Origin: Actinospineispora eucalypti
Lineage (GTDB): Bacteria; Actinomycetota; Actinomycetes; Mycobacteriales; Pseudonocardiaceae
Direction: 5' to 3'
Assembly (NCBI GenBank): GCA_014208095.1
Contig: JACHMT010000001.1
Coordinates: 2,852,001-2,916,000, forward strand
Length of the DNA: 64,000 nt
Position 1 is the first letter of the stretch. Each line of letters opens with the position of its first letter. Below, piece after piece: positions 19,366-31,083 of this stretch. A program made the translations under genes and the position numbers. The notes beneath the pieces were generated by a model. The model had not been told where the DNA came from, did not search any database, and worked only from the letters and a program-made list of their open reading frames with translations.

Positions 19366-19466
19366 GCCGGTTCGTCGGGCGTCGGGCCGGGAGTGGTTCG
19401 CCGCCGGGTGATTCAGCCTGGTGTGCTCGGCACTTCCCCGTCCGGCTCGGATAGCGTGGTGAGGTC

Positions 19467-19646
19467 ATGACATCTGAGAGCTTCGACACCCCTGAGGCGC
19501 GGGACGCGTCCGCGACCGCGGCCCTCGACGAGGCGCTGGCCCGGCTGGACGGCCTGGACCGGCGACCGACGGCCGAGCACGTGCCGGCATTCGAGCGGAT
19601 CCACACCGCGTTGACCGAGGCGCTGAGCACCATCGACGGGGCATAG
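19467..19646 (+). CDS. Small conserved actinobacterial protein (Rv1693-like)
   Basis: This 59-residue open frame starts at ATG 19467 and reads MTSESFDTPEARD, then ALDEALARLDGLDRRP and HVPAFERIHTALTEALS, ending IDGA. It is helical and acidic with no motifs. It sits between the HAD phosphatase and tlyA exactly where M. tuberculosis has the similarly small Rv1693, which is the main reason to call it real. GGTGAGGTC before the ATG gives a moderate ribosome binding site. Function unknown. Confidence 0.75.
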   Translation: MTSESFDTPEARDASATAALDEALARLDGLDRRPTAEHVPAFERIHTALTEALSTIDGA

Positions 19647-19727
19647 GGCGCGCCTGGTGGATCATCCAGCCGGCTGCACGCCGCCCAGCTCGCCGCTTCG
19701 CCTCGCCGATCCGAGGAACCCGCTCTG

Positions 19728-20540
19728 ATGCCGCGCCGGGCGCGGCTGGATGCCGAGTTGGTGCGTCGGGGGCTGGCTCGATCGCGTCAGCAGGCGGCTG
19801 AGCTGATCGAGGACGGCCGGGTCCTGGTCCGGGGGGTGGCCGCACGGAAGGCGGCCACGGCGGTCGAGCTGGACGCGCCGGTGCTGGTGCGCAAGGACGA
19901 AGGTCCCGAGTGGGCGTCCCGGGGCGCGCTGAAGCTGATCGGTGCCCTCGACGCCTTCCAGCCGGCCGGGCTTTCCGTGGCCGGGCGGCGTTGCCTGGAC
20001 GCCGGCGCATCCACCGGGGGCTTCACCGACGTGCTGCTGCACCGGGGCGCCGCTGAGGTGGTCGCGGCCGACGTCGGCTACGGCCAGCTGATCTGGCGGC
20101 TGCAGTCCGACGAACGGGTGCGCGTGCTGGACCGGACCAACGTGCGCGCGCTCGCCCCGGAGGCGATCGGCGGCCCGGTGGGGCTGACCGTGGCCGACCT
20201 CTCCTTCATCTCGCTGCGCACCGTGCTGCCCGCACTGACCGCGTGCACCGAACCGGACGGCGACCTGTTGCCGATGGTCAAGCCGCAGTTCGAGGTGGGC
20301 AAGGACCGGCTCGGCGCCGGCGGTGTCGTACGCGAGCCCGAGCTGCGGCTGGATGCACTGTCCACGGTCACCGACGCGGCCGCCGCGCTGGGCTGGCTGA
20401 CCCACGGGGCGGTGGCCAGCCCGGCCCCCGGCCCGGCCGGCAACGTCGAGTACTTCGTCTGGCTGCGCCAGCGGCCTCTCCCCGACGACCACGACACGCG
20501 CGAGGCCTTGTCGCGCGCGGTGCAGAAGGGACCACAGTGA
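19728..20540 (+). CDS. tlyA: TlyA family rRNA (cytidine-2'-O)-methyltransferase
   Basis: TlyA 2'-O-methylates a cytidine in 23S rRNA and, in the two-site form, one in 16S rRNA; loss gives capreomycin resistance in mycobacteria. The 270-residue protein has an N-terminal S4 RNA-binding domain (RLDAELVRRGLARSRQQAAE) and an FtsJ-type Rossmann methyltransferase domain with the SAM motif LDAGASTGGFTD (about residues 88-99). The N-terminal domain is full length, as in the two-site type. The 3' end overlaps nadK by 4 bases. Confidence 0.92.
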   Translation: MPRRARLDAELVRRGLARSRQQAAELIEDGRVLVRGVAARKAATAVELDAPVLVRKDEGPEWASRGALKLIGALDAFQPAGLSVAGRRCLDAGASTGGFTDVLLHRGAAEVVAADVGYGQLIWRLQSDERVRVLDRTNVRALAPEAIGGPVGLTVADLSFISLRTVLPALTACTEPDGDLLPMVKPQFEVGKDRLGAGGVVREPELRLDALSTVTDAAAALGWLTHGAVASPAPGPAGNVEYFVWLRQRPLPDDHDTREALSRAVQKGPQ

Positions 20541-21454
20541 CGCGTGAGGCGCTGTTGGTGGTGCACTCTGGCCGCAAGGCGAACCAGGAGGTCGCCGCCG
20601 GGGTGGTGCGCAGGCTGGCCGAGGCGGGCATCCGGCTGCGCATCTTCGCCGACGAGGTGCTGGAACTGCCGATGGACCTGCCCGCCGGCATGGAACCGGT
20701 CCCGGTCGAGGCCCACCCGAACGCGGCCGAGGGGGTCGAGGTCGCCCTGGTGCTCGGCGGCGACGGCACGCTGCTGCGCGCGGCCGAGCTGGCCCGGCCG
20801 GCCGGCGTACCGGTGCTCGGGGTGAACCTGGGTCGCGTGGGCTTCCTGGCCGAGGCCGATCCCGAGTCGCTGGACGAGGCGGTGAACGCGGTCATCCAGG
20901 GCGGCTACCAGGTCGAGGAACGGATGACCATGGAAGCCGTCGTGGTGATCAACGGCGGGCCGGCGCGGCGCACCTGGGCGCTGAACGAGGCGTGCGTGGA
21001 GAAGACCAGCCGGGAACGCCTGCTGGAGGTGGTCGTCGAGGTGGACGGCCGGCCGCTGACCGGCTTCGGCTGCGACGGCGTGCTGTGCGCGACGCCGACC
21101 GGGTCCACCGCGTACGCGTTCTCCGCCGGCGGCCCGGTGGTGTGGCCGGAGGTACAGGCGCTGCTGGTGGTGCCGCTGGCCGCGCACGCGCTGTTCGCCC
21201 GGCCGGTGGTGATCTCGCCCAGCTCGGCGGTGGCCATCGAGGTGGACCCGAGGGGCTACCCGGCGGTGCTGGTGTGCGACGGGCGGCGGACCATCCCGGT
21301 GCCCCCGGGAGCCCGGGTGGAGCTGGCCCGCAGCGACCTGCCGGTGCGCCTGGTGCGGCTGCGGGACCAGCCGTTCACCGACCGGCTGGTGCGGAAGTTC
21401 GCCCTACCGGTGCGGAGCTGGCGCGGCTCGGCGACACCACCGGATCCAAGATGA
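20537..21454 (+). CDS. nadK: NAD kinase
   Basis: This enzyme phosphorylates NAD to NADP. The 305-residue protein has the diagnostic GGDGT (VLGGDGTLLRAAE, about residues 72-84), GVNLGRVGFLAE and TPTGSTAYAFSAGGP. The GTG start overlaps the tlyA stop (GTGA). The order tlyA-nadK-recN is conserved across actinobacteria (Rv1694-Rv1696). Confidence 0.95.
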   Translation: MTREALLVVHSGRKANQEVAAGVVRRLAEAGIRLRIFADEVLELPMDLPAGMEPVPVEAHPNAAEGVEVALVLGGDGTLLRAAELARPAGVPVLGVNLGRVGFLAEADPESLDEAVNAVIQGGYQVEERMTMEAVVVINGGPARRTWALNEACVEKTSRERLLEVVVEVDGRPLTGFGCDGVLCATPTGSTAYAFSAGGPVVWPEVQALLVVPLAAHALFARPVVISPSSAVAIEVDPRGYPAVLVCDGRRTIPVPPGARVELARSDLPVRLVRLRDQPFTDRLVRKFALPVRSWRGSATPPDPR

Positions 21455-21480
21455 CAGGGGGGCGCCCTAAACTGCGCGCC

Positions 21481-23292
21481 ATGCTGGCCGAGATGCGGAT
21501 TCAGGGGCTCGGCGTCATCGATGACGCCACGCTCGAGCCGCACCCGGGTCTGACCGTGCTCACCGGTGAGACCGGTGCCGGCAAGACCATGGTGGTGACC
21601 GGGTTGACCCTGCTCGGCGGCGGCCGGGCCGAGGCGTCCCGGGTGTCCTCCGCGAACGGCCGGGCCATGGTCGAGGGCCGGTTCGCCGCCGGTGAGCCGG
21701 CGCTGCGCATCGCCGAGGAGGTGGGCGCCGAGGCCGACGACGACGGCAGCCTGATCGCGGTGCGCACGGTCAGTACCGACGGGCGCTCCCGGGCGCACCT
21801 CGGCGGCCGTTCGGTCCCGGTCGGCGTGCTCTCCCGGCTGTCCGAGGCCGTGCTCGCGGTACACGGGCAGAACGACCAGCTGCGCCTGCTCCGCCCGGCC
21901 GAGCAGCGCGCGGTGCTGGACCGCTACGCCGGCGAGGCGGTGGCCGGCCCGCTGGGCGAGTACCGGTCGGTCCGGGAGCGGTGGCGGGAGGCGGCGGCGG
22001 AGCTCATCGAGCGCCGGGACGGCGCCCGCCGGTTGGCCCAGGAGGCCGACCTGCTGCGCCACGGGCTGACCGAGATCGAGGCGGTGAACCCGCAACCCGG
22101 TGAGGACACCGCACTGGTCGAGGAGGCGCGCCGGCTGGCGGCGGCGGACGACCTGCGCTCGGCCGCCGGGGGCGCCCGGATGGCGGTGGCCGGTGGGGAC
22201 GGCGAGTCCGAAGACATGCCCGGGGCGCTGGGGCTGCTCGGCGAGGCCCGCCGGCTGCTCGGCGGCTCCGGGGACCCGGCGCTGGAGCGGCTGGAGCCCC
22301 GGCTGGCCGAGGTGTCGGTGCTCCTCGGCGACGTGGCCGGGGAGCTGACCGGCTACCTGGACACGCTGGACGCCGACCCGGAGCGGCTGCAGACCGTGCT
22401 GGCCCGGCAGGCCGAGCTGCGCGCGCTCACCCGCAAGTACGCCGCCGACACCGACGGGGTGCTGCGCTGGGCGGAGCAGGCGCGGGAGCGTCTGGCCGGG
22501 CTGGACATCAGCGACGAGGCCATCGCGGCGCTGCAGGCCCGCCGGGACGAGCTGGCCACCGAGCTGGCCAAGCACGCCGAGGCGGTCTCGGCGGCCCGGG
22601 AGGAGGCGGCCGGGCGGCTGGCCGAGGCGGTCACCGCCGAGCTGGCCGGGCTGGCCATGCCCAGCGCGCGGCTGCTGGTCGACCTGGCCCGCAAGGAGTT
22701 GGACGCCGAGGCGGCGCGGCGCGGCCCGGACGGCGAGGGGCTGCGGCTGGCCGGCACCTGGGTGGCCGCCGGCCCCGACGGCGTGGACGAGGTGGAGCTG
22801 CGGCTGGTGCCGCACGCCAACTCGCCCGGGGTGCCCCTGCACAAGGGCGCCTCCGGCGGTGAGCTCTCCCGTGTGATGCTGGCGCTGGAGGTGGTGCTGG
22901 CCGATGCGGACCCGGTGCCCACCATGGTGTTCGACGAGGTGGACGCCGGGGTCGGCGGCCGGGCGGCGGTGGAGATCGGCCGGCGGCTGGCCACGTTGGC
23001 GATCAGCCACCAGGTGATCGTGGTAACCCACCTGGCCCAGGTGGCCGCCTACGCGGACCGGCACGTGGTGGTGGACAAGCGGGCCGCCGTTGACGAGGAC
23101 AGCGGCGGGAACGGCAGGGTGCGCAGCCGGGTGCGCACGCTCAGTGAGGCCGACCGGGTGGTCGAGCTGGCCCGGATGCTGGCCGGCCTGGACGACACCA
23201 GCACCGGCCGGGCGCACGCCGAGGAACTGCTGAGCACCGCGACCACCGAGAAGGCGTCGGCCCGCAAGAAGGTGAAGGGCCGCCGCAACTGA
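21481..23292 (+). CDS. recN: DNA repair protein RecN
   Basis: RecN is an SMC-like ATPase in double-strand break repair. From the chosen ATG the product is 603 residues, with Walker A GETGAGKT (29-36), a long coiled-coil middle (about 150-400), the ABC signature ASGGELSR and Walker B TMVFDEVDAGVGG near the C-terminus. Family members begin MLAEMRI, which supports 21481. An ATG at 21451 that overlaps the nadK stop is the alternative and would add 10 residues. Confidence 0.94.
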   Translation: MLAEMRIQGLGVIDDATLEPHPGLTVLTGETGAGKTMVVTGLTLLGGGRAEASRVSSANGRAMVEGRFAAGEPALRIAEEVGAEADDDGSLIAVRTVSTDGRSRAHLGGRSVPVGVLSRLSEAVLAVHGQNDQLRLLRPAEQRAVLDRYAGEAVAGPLGEYRSVRERWREAAAELIERRDGARRLAQEADLLRHGLTEIEAVNPQPGEDTALVEEARRLAAADDLRSAAGGARMAVAGGDGESEDMPGALGLLGEARRLLGGSGDPALERLEPRLAEVSVLLGDVAGELTGYLDTLDADPERLQTVLARQAELRALTRKYAADTDGVLRWAEQARERLAGLDISDEAIAALQARRDELATELAKHAEAVSAAREEAAGRLAEAVTAELAGLAMPSARLLVDLARKELDAEAARRGPDGEGLRLAGTWVAAGPDGVDEVELRLVPHANSPGVPLHKGASGGELSRVMLALEVVLADADPVPTMVFDEVDAGVGGRAAVEIGRRLATLAISHQVIVVTHLAQVAAYADRHVVVDKRAAVDEDSGGNGRVRSRVRTLSEADRVVELARMLAGLDDTSTGRAHAEELLSTATTEKASARKKVKGRRN

Positions 23293-23718
23293 CACCCTCG
23301 CCGGTGCGGTGTCGGTTTGGGTGCGGTGCCGGTTTTAAAGAGCGCCGGGACGGCCGCGGCTGGGGTTCGCCGAGGCTTGGACGAGGGCCGTTGCGTCTGC
23401 GCGCCGGTCGGCATGATCGCCGTCCCTGGCGCTTCAGCGTCGAAAATCGACGCTCTACCGCCAGAGACGACGATCACGACCCGGAGCCGCACCAACCGCC
23501 ACACTGGATGTCGTGCGCCAAACAGCCGGAACGCAACGGCCCGCGCCCGAACCACGGCCGTCCCAGCAGTCTTTGAAGCGCACCATAAACGCGGAAAGTG
23601 ACCGGACGACAGCGGACTGTCGCTACTTCGGCGGGACGGGCGCAGCCAGTGCGCAAATTCCGGCGACGCGCGGTAGGAAATACCTCAAGTCTCGAGGGAG
23701 ACTTGACACTATCGGTGC
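23293..23718 (+). other. Gene-free region upstream of steA
   Basis: These 426 bases contain no convincing coding frame. A small hairpin (CGACAG-CGGA-CTGTCG) lies at 23607-23622 and a perfect inverted repeat ends 12 bases before the next start codon. It breaks the otherwise tight recN-steA-mctB spacing. Confidence 0.6.
23685..23712 (+). promoter_or_regulatory. Inverted repeat next to a -10-like box, steA promoter/operator candidate
   Basis: TCAAGTCTC (23685-23693) and GAGACTTGA (23698-23706) are perfect 9-base arms with a GAGG centre. CACTAT at 23707-23712 follows at once and lies 6 bases before the steA ATG, the arrangement of a leaderless promoter. A protein bound to the repeat would block RNA polymerase. 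The regulator is unknown. Confidence 0.5.
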
Positions 23719-24927
23719 ATGAAGATGGCCGGTTTGCTCAATCGCACCCGCCGGACCCTGCCGGGACTGTCCGGCACTGCCCGGGTGGATCGCAACGTTG
23801 ATGCGCTGCTGCGCCGAATCGGCGCCGGCGACATCGCGGTAGTCGACCGGATCGACCTGGACCGGGTGACCGCCGAGGCGCTGGTCTCCGCCGGGGCGGT
23901 TGCGGTGGTGAACGTGGCGCCGTCCATCTCCGGCCGGTTCCCCAACCTCGGCCCGGAGGCGCTGATCGCGGCCGGCCTCACCCTGATCGACGGGGTGGGC
24001 GACGACGTGATGCGCCGGGTGCGTGACGGCTCCCGGATCCGGCTGCACGACGGCGCGGTGTTCATCGGCGAGGAGCCGGTGGCGCACGGGCTGCTGCAGA
24101 CCGCCGAGTCGGTGGCCGCCGCCATGGCCGGCGCCAAGGAGGGCCTGTCCAACCAGCTCGAGGCGTTCTCCGCGAACACCATCGAGTTCATGCACCAGGA
24201 CCGGGCGCTGCTGCTGGACGGCGTGGGCGTGCCGGACGTGCGGGTGGGCATGGCCGGCCAGCACGTGCTCGTGGTGGCCCCCAGCCAGGACACCGCCGAG
24301 GAGCTGGCCGCGCTGCGCCGCTACATCAAGGAGTACCACCCGGTTCTGGTCGGGGTGAACAGCGGCGCGGAGGCCCTGTGGCGCGCCGGCCACCGCCCGG
24401 ACCTGATCGTGGCCGACCCGGCCGAGGTGGCCGACCGGGTGCTGACCAGCGGCGCCGACGTGGTGGTGCCGGCGTTCGCGGACGGCCACGCCCCGGGGCT
24501 GCACCGGGTGCAGGACCTGGGCGTGGGCGCGGTCACCTTCCCCGCCTCCGGCAACCCGGAGGACCTCGCCCTGCTGCTCGCGCACCACCACGGCGCCAAC
24601 CTGATCGTCACGGTGGGCTACCAGGCCACCCTGGCCGAGTTCCTGGACCGGGGGCGGGCGAGCAGCAACGCCTCCACCTTCCTCACCCGGCTGCGGGTGG
24701 GCAGCCTGCTGGTGGACGGCAAGGCGGTCGCCGCGCTGCACCGCAGCCCGATCTCCGCCGGCGCGGTGCTGATGCTGATCGGCGCGGTGGCGATCGCGGT
24801 GCTGGCCACCCTGCTGGCCTCGGACGCCGGCCCGGCGCTGTTCGGCTACCTGGAACGCGCACTGGACTGGACCACCGCCACGGCGCACACGGCGATCACG
24901 TCGGCGACCGCTTCGATCGGGCGGTGA
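23719..24927 (+). CDS. steA: Cytokinetic ring protein SteA-like (Rv1697 family)
   Basis: The 402-residue protein begins RTLPGLSGTARVDRNVD and carries GRFPNLGPEALIAAG, LSNQLEAFSANTIE, GHRPDLIVADPAEV and GGNP-like segments of the thiamin pyrophosphokinase-like family that includes SteA of Corynebacterium glutamicum. SteA works with SteB at the division ring. A C-terminal membrane segment is at about 348-368. The next gene, one base downstream of the stop region, is the SteB/MctB-type partner, matching the known gene pair. Confidence 0.85.
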   Translation: MKMAGLLNRTRRTLPGLSGTARVDRNVDALLRRIGAGDIAVVDRIDLDRVTAEALVSAGAVAVVNVAPSISGRFPNLGPEALIAAGLTLIDGVGDDVMRRVRDGSRIRLHDGAVFIGEEPVAHGLLQTAESVAAAMAGAKEGLSNQLEAFSANTIEFMHQDRALLLDGVGVPDVRVGMAGQHVLVVAPSQDTAEELAALRRYIKEYHPVLVGVNSGAEALWRAGHRPDLIVADPAEVADRVLTSGADVVVPAFADGHAPGLHRVQDLGVGAVTFPASGNPEDLALLLAHHHGANLIVTVGYQATLAEFLDRGRASSNASTFLTRLRVGSLLVDGKAVAALHRSPISAGAVLMLIGAVAIAVLATLLASDAGPALFGYLERALDWTTATAHTAITSATASIGR

Positions 24928-24931
24928 CCGG

Positions 24932-25870
24932 ATGCTCTCCCTGCGTTACCACCTGATCTCGCTGGTCGCGGTCTTCCTGGCGCTGGCCGTCGGCGTGGTG
25001 CTCGGCTCCACCAGCGTGAGCGGCCGGCTGCTCGCCGTGGTCTCCGGCGACCGGGACCACCTGACCGAGCGGGCGGACCAGCTGGCGGCCCGCAACGGCC
25101 AGCTGGAGACCGAACAACGCGCGGCCAATGGCTTTGCCGCCTCGGTGGCCCCGGGCGTGGTGAAGGGCCAGCTGGACGGCCGCAAGGTGGTCCTGGTGGT
25201 CGCCGCCGGCACCGACCCGGCCGACCGGGACGCGGTGCGCCAGCTGATCGGCGCGGCCGGGGGCGCGGTGACCGGAGAGGTGGAGCTGACCGACGCGGTC
25301 ACCGACCCGGTGCGGGCGGACGCGGTCCGGGACCTGACCATGCGCCTGCTGCCCAGCGGGGCGCAGCTGCCCTCCGCCGCCGACGCCGGCGGGCTGGCCG
25401 GCGGTTTCCTCGGCAGCGTGCTGCTGCGCGGGCCGAACGGCCGCCAGCCGGCCACCCCGGACCAGGTGTCGGCCGCGCTGGCCGGACTCACCCAGGCCGG
25501 CTTCGTGCGGCCCGGCCCGCGCCCGGCGCCGGCCCAGCTGGCCGTGGTGCTCACCGGCGGCGCGAACGGCGGACCCAACGCCGCCGAGCGGGCCGCCACG
25601 CTGGCCCGGCTGGCCGGCGAGCTGGACCGGGCCGGTGGCGGCGCGGTGCTGGCCGGCCGGAGCGGGGTGGAGCAGGCGACCGGTGCGGTCGGCGTCGTCC
25701 GGGCGGACCCGAACGTCTCCGGCGCCCTGACCACGGTGGACGACCTGCAGTCGCCGGTCGGCCGGGTGGCCACGGTGCTCGCGCTGCGCGAGCAGGCGGA
25801 CGGCCGGGCCGGCCGCTACGGGGCCGGATCGACCGCGCAGGCACCCGTCCCGGGGGCCTCGGCCGGGTGA
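24932..25870 (+). CDS. SteB/MctB family membrane-anchored protein (Rv1698-like)
   Basis: The 312-residue protein starts MLSLRYHLISLVAVFLALAV with one membrane helix (about 7-27). It continues with a coiled coil (DRDHLTERADQLAARNGQ) and a large extracytoplasmic domain. Relatives are M. tuberculosis MctB, reported as a copper-export channel component, and C. glutamicum SteB, the partner of SteA at the septum. The pairing with steA here favours the division role, but both roles are literature-based and not visible in sequence. Confidence 0.8.
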   Translation: MLSLRYHLISLVAVFLALAVGVVLGSTSVSGRLLAVVSGDRDHLTERADQLAARNGQLETEQRAANGFAASVAPGVVKGQLDGRKVVLVVAAGTDPADRDAVRQLIGAAGGAVTGEVELTDAVTDPVRADAVRDLTMRLLPSGAQLPSAADAGGLAGGFLGSVLLRGPNGRQPATPDQVSAALAGLTQAGFVRPGPRPAPAQLAVVLTGGANGGPNAAERAATLARLAGELDRAGGGAVLAGRSGVEQATGAVGVVRADPNVSGALTTVDDLQSPVGRVATVLALREQADGRAGRYGAGSTAQAPVPGASAG

Positions 25871-25985
25871 CCCCGAGCCGGGTAGCCCAGGGCTGACGAT
25901 CTTCACACCATTAGGCCTTTTCCGGTCCCGAGGGAAACACGCGCCACACTCCGGCCCACGAGCCGCCGAGGGAGTGTTACCGTGA

Positions 25986-28366
<2,381 letters not shown>

Positions 28367-28388
28367 TACGCGCACTCCTGGAGGCAAG

Positions 28389-28625
28389 GTGAAGCTCAAC
28401 GCCAAGGGTCAGGTCACCATCCCGGCGCAGCTCCGACGAGAGCTTGCCCTTGGCGAGGGCGACGAGGTCGAGGTCGTGCTGAGAGACGGGCAGCTGGTCA
28501 TACTCCGATCCGACTCCCAGCAGGCCGATTCCCGACCGGGGCGCAGACTTGCTGCTCACATGTGGAAGCGACTCGACACCAAGTTGAGCACCGACGAGAT
28601 GATGGAGCTACTCCGGGGTGAGTAG
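28389..28625 (+). CDS. vapB: AbrB/MazE-fold antitoxin (VapB-like)
   Basis: The 78-residue protein starts VKLNAKGQVTIPAQLRRELA, the swapped-hairpin DNA-binding fold of AbrB/MazE/VapB antitoxins. The C-terminal part (DTKLSTDEMMELLRG) is probably the toxin-wrapping tail. The GTG start has GGAGG 4 bases upstream. The gene overlaps the toxin gene by 8 bases, typical of toxin-antitoxin pairs. M. tuberculosis lacks a pair at this position, so the pair is an insertion in the conserved block. Confidence 0.88.
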   Translation: MKLNAKGQVTIPAQLRRELALGEGDEVEVVLRDGQLVILRSDSQQADSRPGRRLAAHMWKRLDTKLSTDEMMELLRGE

Positions 28626-29043
28626 CCCCGAACTGACCACCATGGTTGACACCAACGTGCTGCTGGATGTCCTGCACGGGGATGACCGATGGGGCGAGTG
28701 GTCCAGAGACCGGATCGTGGAGGCGCGGGAGGTCGGACCACTGGTCATCAACCCGATCATCTACGCCGAGGTATCGGTGTACTACTCCCGGGTGGAGGAT
28801 CTGGATCGCGACCTACCGCGAGGTGACTTCGTCCGGGAACCGCTGCCGTTTCGGGCTGGCTTCATGGCCGGCAAGGTGTTCCTGAAATACCGGCGGCAGG
28901 GTGGCGTGCGACGTTCTCCTTTGCCGGACTTCTACATCGGCGCTCACGCGACCGCGAGGGACTATCGCTTGCTCACCCGGGTCGGCGCCAGGTATCGGAG
29001 CTATTTCCCCAAGCTACGGCTCCGTACACCCGAAGACCCGTGA
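28618..29043 (+). CDS. vapC: PIN-domain ribonuclease toxin (VapC-like)
   Basis: The product of up to 141 residues is a PIN-domain protein. DTNVLLD supplies the first catalytic Asp (residue 11), YAEVSVYY the Glu, and PLPDFYIGAHA the later Asp; SRLLTR-like RLLTRVG follows. VapC toxins cut RNA, often tRNA or rRNA, in a magnesium-dependent way, and are held by VapB. The GTG at 28618 overlaps vapB; an ATG at 28642 (MVDTNVLLD) would give 133 residues and the usual PIN beginning. Confidence 0.88.
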   Translation: MSSPELTTMVDTNVLLDVLHGDDRWGEWSRDRIVEAREVGPLVINPIIYAEVSVYYSRVEDLDRDLPRGDFVREPLPFRAGFMAGKVFLKYRRQGGVRRSPLPDFYIGAHATARDYRLLTRVGARYRSYFPKLRLRTPEDP

Positions 29044-29192
29044 TCAAGAGGGCACCAGGGTCGCGGTGAGACCCTCAGGGCGACCGCCATGTCCTGCTGA
29101 TCTTGGAACACCGTTGCGTATTTGTGCGCAGAGCTAAAGCGAGCGCGTCGCGGCGCCGGCCGGGTGAAGAACGGTCGTAACATGGCGTGGTC

Positions 29193-30125
29193 ATGGTTGC
29201 GCCGCCGCTGAGCGTGCCCGACGCGGTGCGCGGGTACCTGGACCACCTGGTGGTGGAGCGCGGTGTCGCGGACAACACGCTCCGCTCCTACCGGCGTGAC
29301 CTGACCCGGTACACCGGGTATCTGGCCCGCCACGACATCCACCAGCTGAACGGGGTCACCGAGGCGGTCGTGACGGACTTCCTGGCCAGCCTGCGCGAGG
29401 GCGACGGGGAGAACCCGCCGCTGGCCACCTCGTCGGCGGCGCGCACGCTGGTCGCGGTGCGCGGGCTGCACAAGTTCGCCACGCTGGACGGGGTCACCCC
29501 CACCGACGTGGCCCGCGAGGTGCACCCGCCGGCACCCCCTCGCCGGCTGCCCAAGGCCTTGCCGCTTGACCGGGTGGAACGGCTGCTCGAGGCGTGCGGC
29601 CGGGACGACCCGCTGGGCCTGCGCGACCGGGCGCTGCTGGAGCTGCTGTATTCCACCGGCGCCCGCATCTCCGAGGCGGTCGGCCTGGACCTGGACGACG
29701 TGGACCTCACCGGGCGGGCCGCGCTGCTCTCCGGCAAGGGCGGCAAGCAGCGGATGGTGCCCGTCGGGCGGCCGGCGGTGGCCGCGCTGGACGCCTACCG
29801 GGTGCGCGCCCGGCCCGGGCTGGCCATCCGGGGACGGGGAACGCCGGCGCTGTTCCTGAACGCGCGGGGCGGCCGGCTGTCCCGGCAGAGCGCCTGGACG
29901 GTGCTGCGCACCGCCGCGGAGCGCGCCAAAATCACCGAGCCGGTGTCCCCGCACACCCTGCGCCACTCGTTCGCCACGCACCTGCTCGAGGGGGGCGCGG
30001 ATGTACGGGTGGTGCAGGAGTTACTCGGCCACGCCTCGGTGACGACCACGCAGGTATATACGCTGGTCACCGTGGACTCGCTGCGCGAGGTGTACACGCT
30101 GGCCCATCCCAGGGCCCGCGGCTAG
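29193..30125 (+). CDS. xerD: Tyrosine recombinase XerD
   Basis: XerD resolves chromosome dimers at dif with XerC. The 310-residue product has the N-terminal SAM-like core-binding domain ([20 protein letters not shown]) and the catalytic domain with Arg in STGARISEA, Lys in [18 protein letters not shown], the second His in [10 protein letters not shown] and the nucleophile Tyr in QVYTLV. Gene order after pyrG-Nudix and before parA-scpAB supports XerD and not a phage integrase. A GTG two codons upstream (29187) is an alternative start. Confidence 0.93.
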   Translation: MVAPPLSVPDAVRGYLDHLVVERGVADNTLRSYRRDLTRYTGYLARHDIHQLNGVTEAVVTDFLASLREGDGENPPLATSSAARTLVAVRGLHKFATLDGVTPTDVAREVHPPAPPRRLPKALPLDRVERLLEACGRDDPLGLRDRALLELLYSTGARISEAVGLDLDDVDLTGRAALLSGKGGKQRMVPVGRPAVAALDAYRVRARPGLAIRGRGTPALFLNARGGRLSRQSAWTVLRTAAERAKITEPVSPHTLRHSFATHLLEGGADVRVVQELLGHASVTTTQVYTLVTVDSLREVYTLAHPRARG

Positions 30126-30177
30126 AAACTCACGGACACACCGGCGGGGCGCTTTGGCCGCACGGATGGGTGACGCT

Positions 30178-30189
30178 TAGTCTGGTTGC
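30178..30189 (+). promoter_or_regulatory. Leaderless-type promoter of parA
   Basis: TAGTCT at 30178-30183 lies 6 bases before the parA ATG, the usual place of a TANNNT -10 box for a leaderless actinobacterial transcript. No good ribosome binding site precedes the ATG, which agrees. Confidence 0.4.
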
Positions 30190-31083
30190 ATGTCGACACC
30201 CCGGCCTATGGAGCCAGGGCCGGCGCCGCTCGACGACCAGGAGGACTACCCGGACCCCGACCTCCGGGAGAGCGCCCCCGAGCCCGCCCCGCTGACCAGT
30301 CATGGCCCGGCCCGGGTCATCGCGGTGGCCAACCAGAAGGGCGGCGTCGGCAAGACCACCTCCACCATCAACCTCGGAGCCTGCCTGGCGGAGTACGGCC
30401 GCCGGGTGCTGCTGGTGGACTTCGACCCTCAGGGCGCGCTCTCCGTGGGCCTCGGTGTGCAGCCGCACCACCTGGAACGCACCATCCACAACCTGCTGAT
30501 CGACGCCGGTACCAAGATCGACGAAGTGATCATCCCGACCAAGGTGCCCGGGATGGACCTGCTGCCCAGCAACATCGACCTTTCCGCCGCCGAGGTGCAG
30601 CTGGTCAGCGAGGTCGGGCGGGAGCAGGCGCTGGGCCGGGCCATCCGGCCGGTGCTCGCGCAGTACGACATGGTGCTGGTGGACTGCCAGCCGTCCCTGG
30701 GGTTACTCACCATCAACGCCCTGGCCTGCGCGCACAGCGTGCTCATCCCATTGGAGTGCGAGTACTTCAGCCTGCGCGGGGTGGCGCTGCTGATCGATAC
30801 AATCGAGAAGGTGCGCGACCGGCTGAACCCGCAACTGGAGATCAGCGGCATCGTCGCGACCATGTACGACCCGCGCACGGTGCACACCCGCGAGGTGCGC
30901 ACCCGGGTCATGGAGGCGTTCGGCGACCTCGTGTTCGACGCGACGATCAACCGGACCGTGCGGTTCCCGGAGACCACGGTCGCCGGCGAGCCGATCACCC
31001 GGTGGGCGCCCAACTCGGCGGGCGCACGGGCCTACCGGCAGCTGGCCCGCGAGGTCATTCTCCGAGAGGCGGGCGGCCGGTGA
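30190..31083 (+). CDS. parA: ParA family ATPase (Rv1708-like)
   Basis: The 297-residue protein is a Walker-type ATPase of the Soj/ParA family, with the deviant Walker A KGGVGKTT at 50-57, VDFDPQGALSVGLG (A' box) and LVDCQPSLGLLTINAL. The first 38 residues are acidic and proline-rich. It is not next to a parB gene. Instead it is joined to scpA and scpB, as in M. tuberculosis Rv1708-Rv1710, so a role in chromosome organisation with condensin is inferred. The stop overlaps scpA. Confidence 0.92.
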   Translation: MSTPRPMEPGPAPLDDQEDYPDPDLRESAPEPAPLTSHGPARVIAVANQKGGVGKTTSTINLGACLAEYGRRVLLVDFDPQGALSVGLGVQPHHLERTIHNLLIDAGTKIDEVIIPTKVPGMDLLPSNIDLSAAEVQLVSEVGREQALGRAIRPVLAQYDMVLVDCQPSLGLLTINALACAHSVLIPLECEYFSLRGVALLIDTIEKVRDRLNPQLEISGIVATMYDPRTVHTREVRTRVMEAFGDLVFDATINRTVRFPETTVAGEPITRWAPNSAGARAYRQLAREVILREAGGR

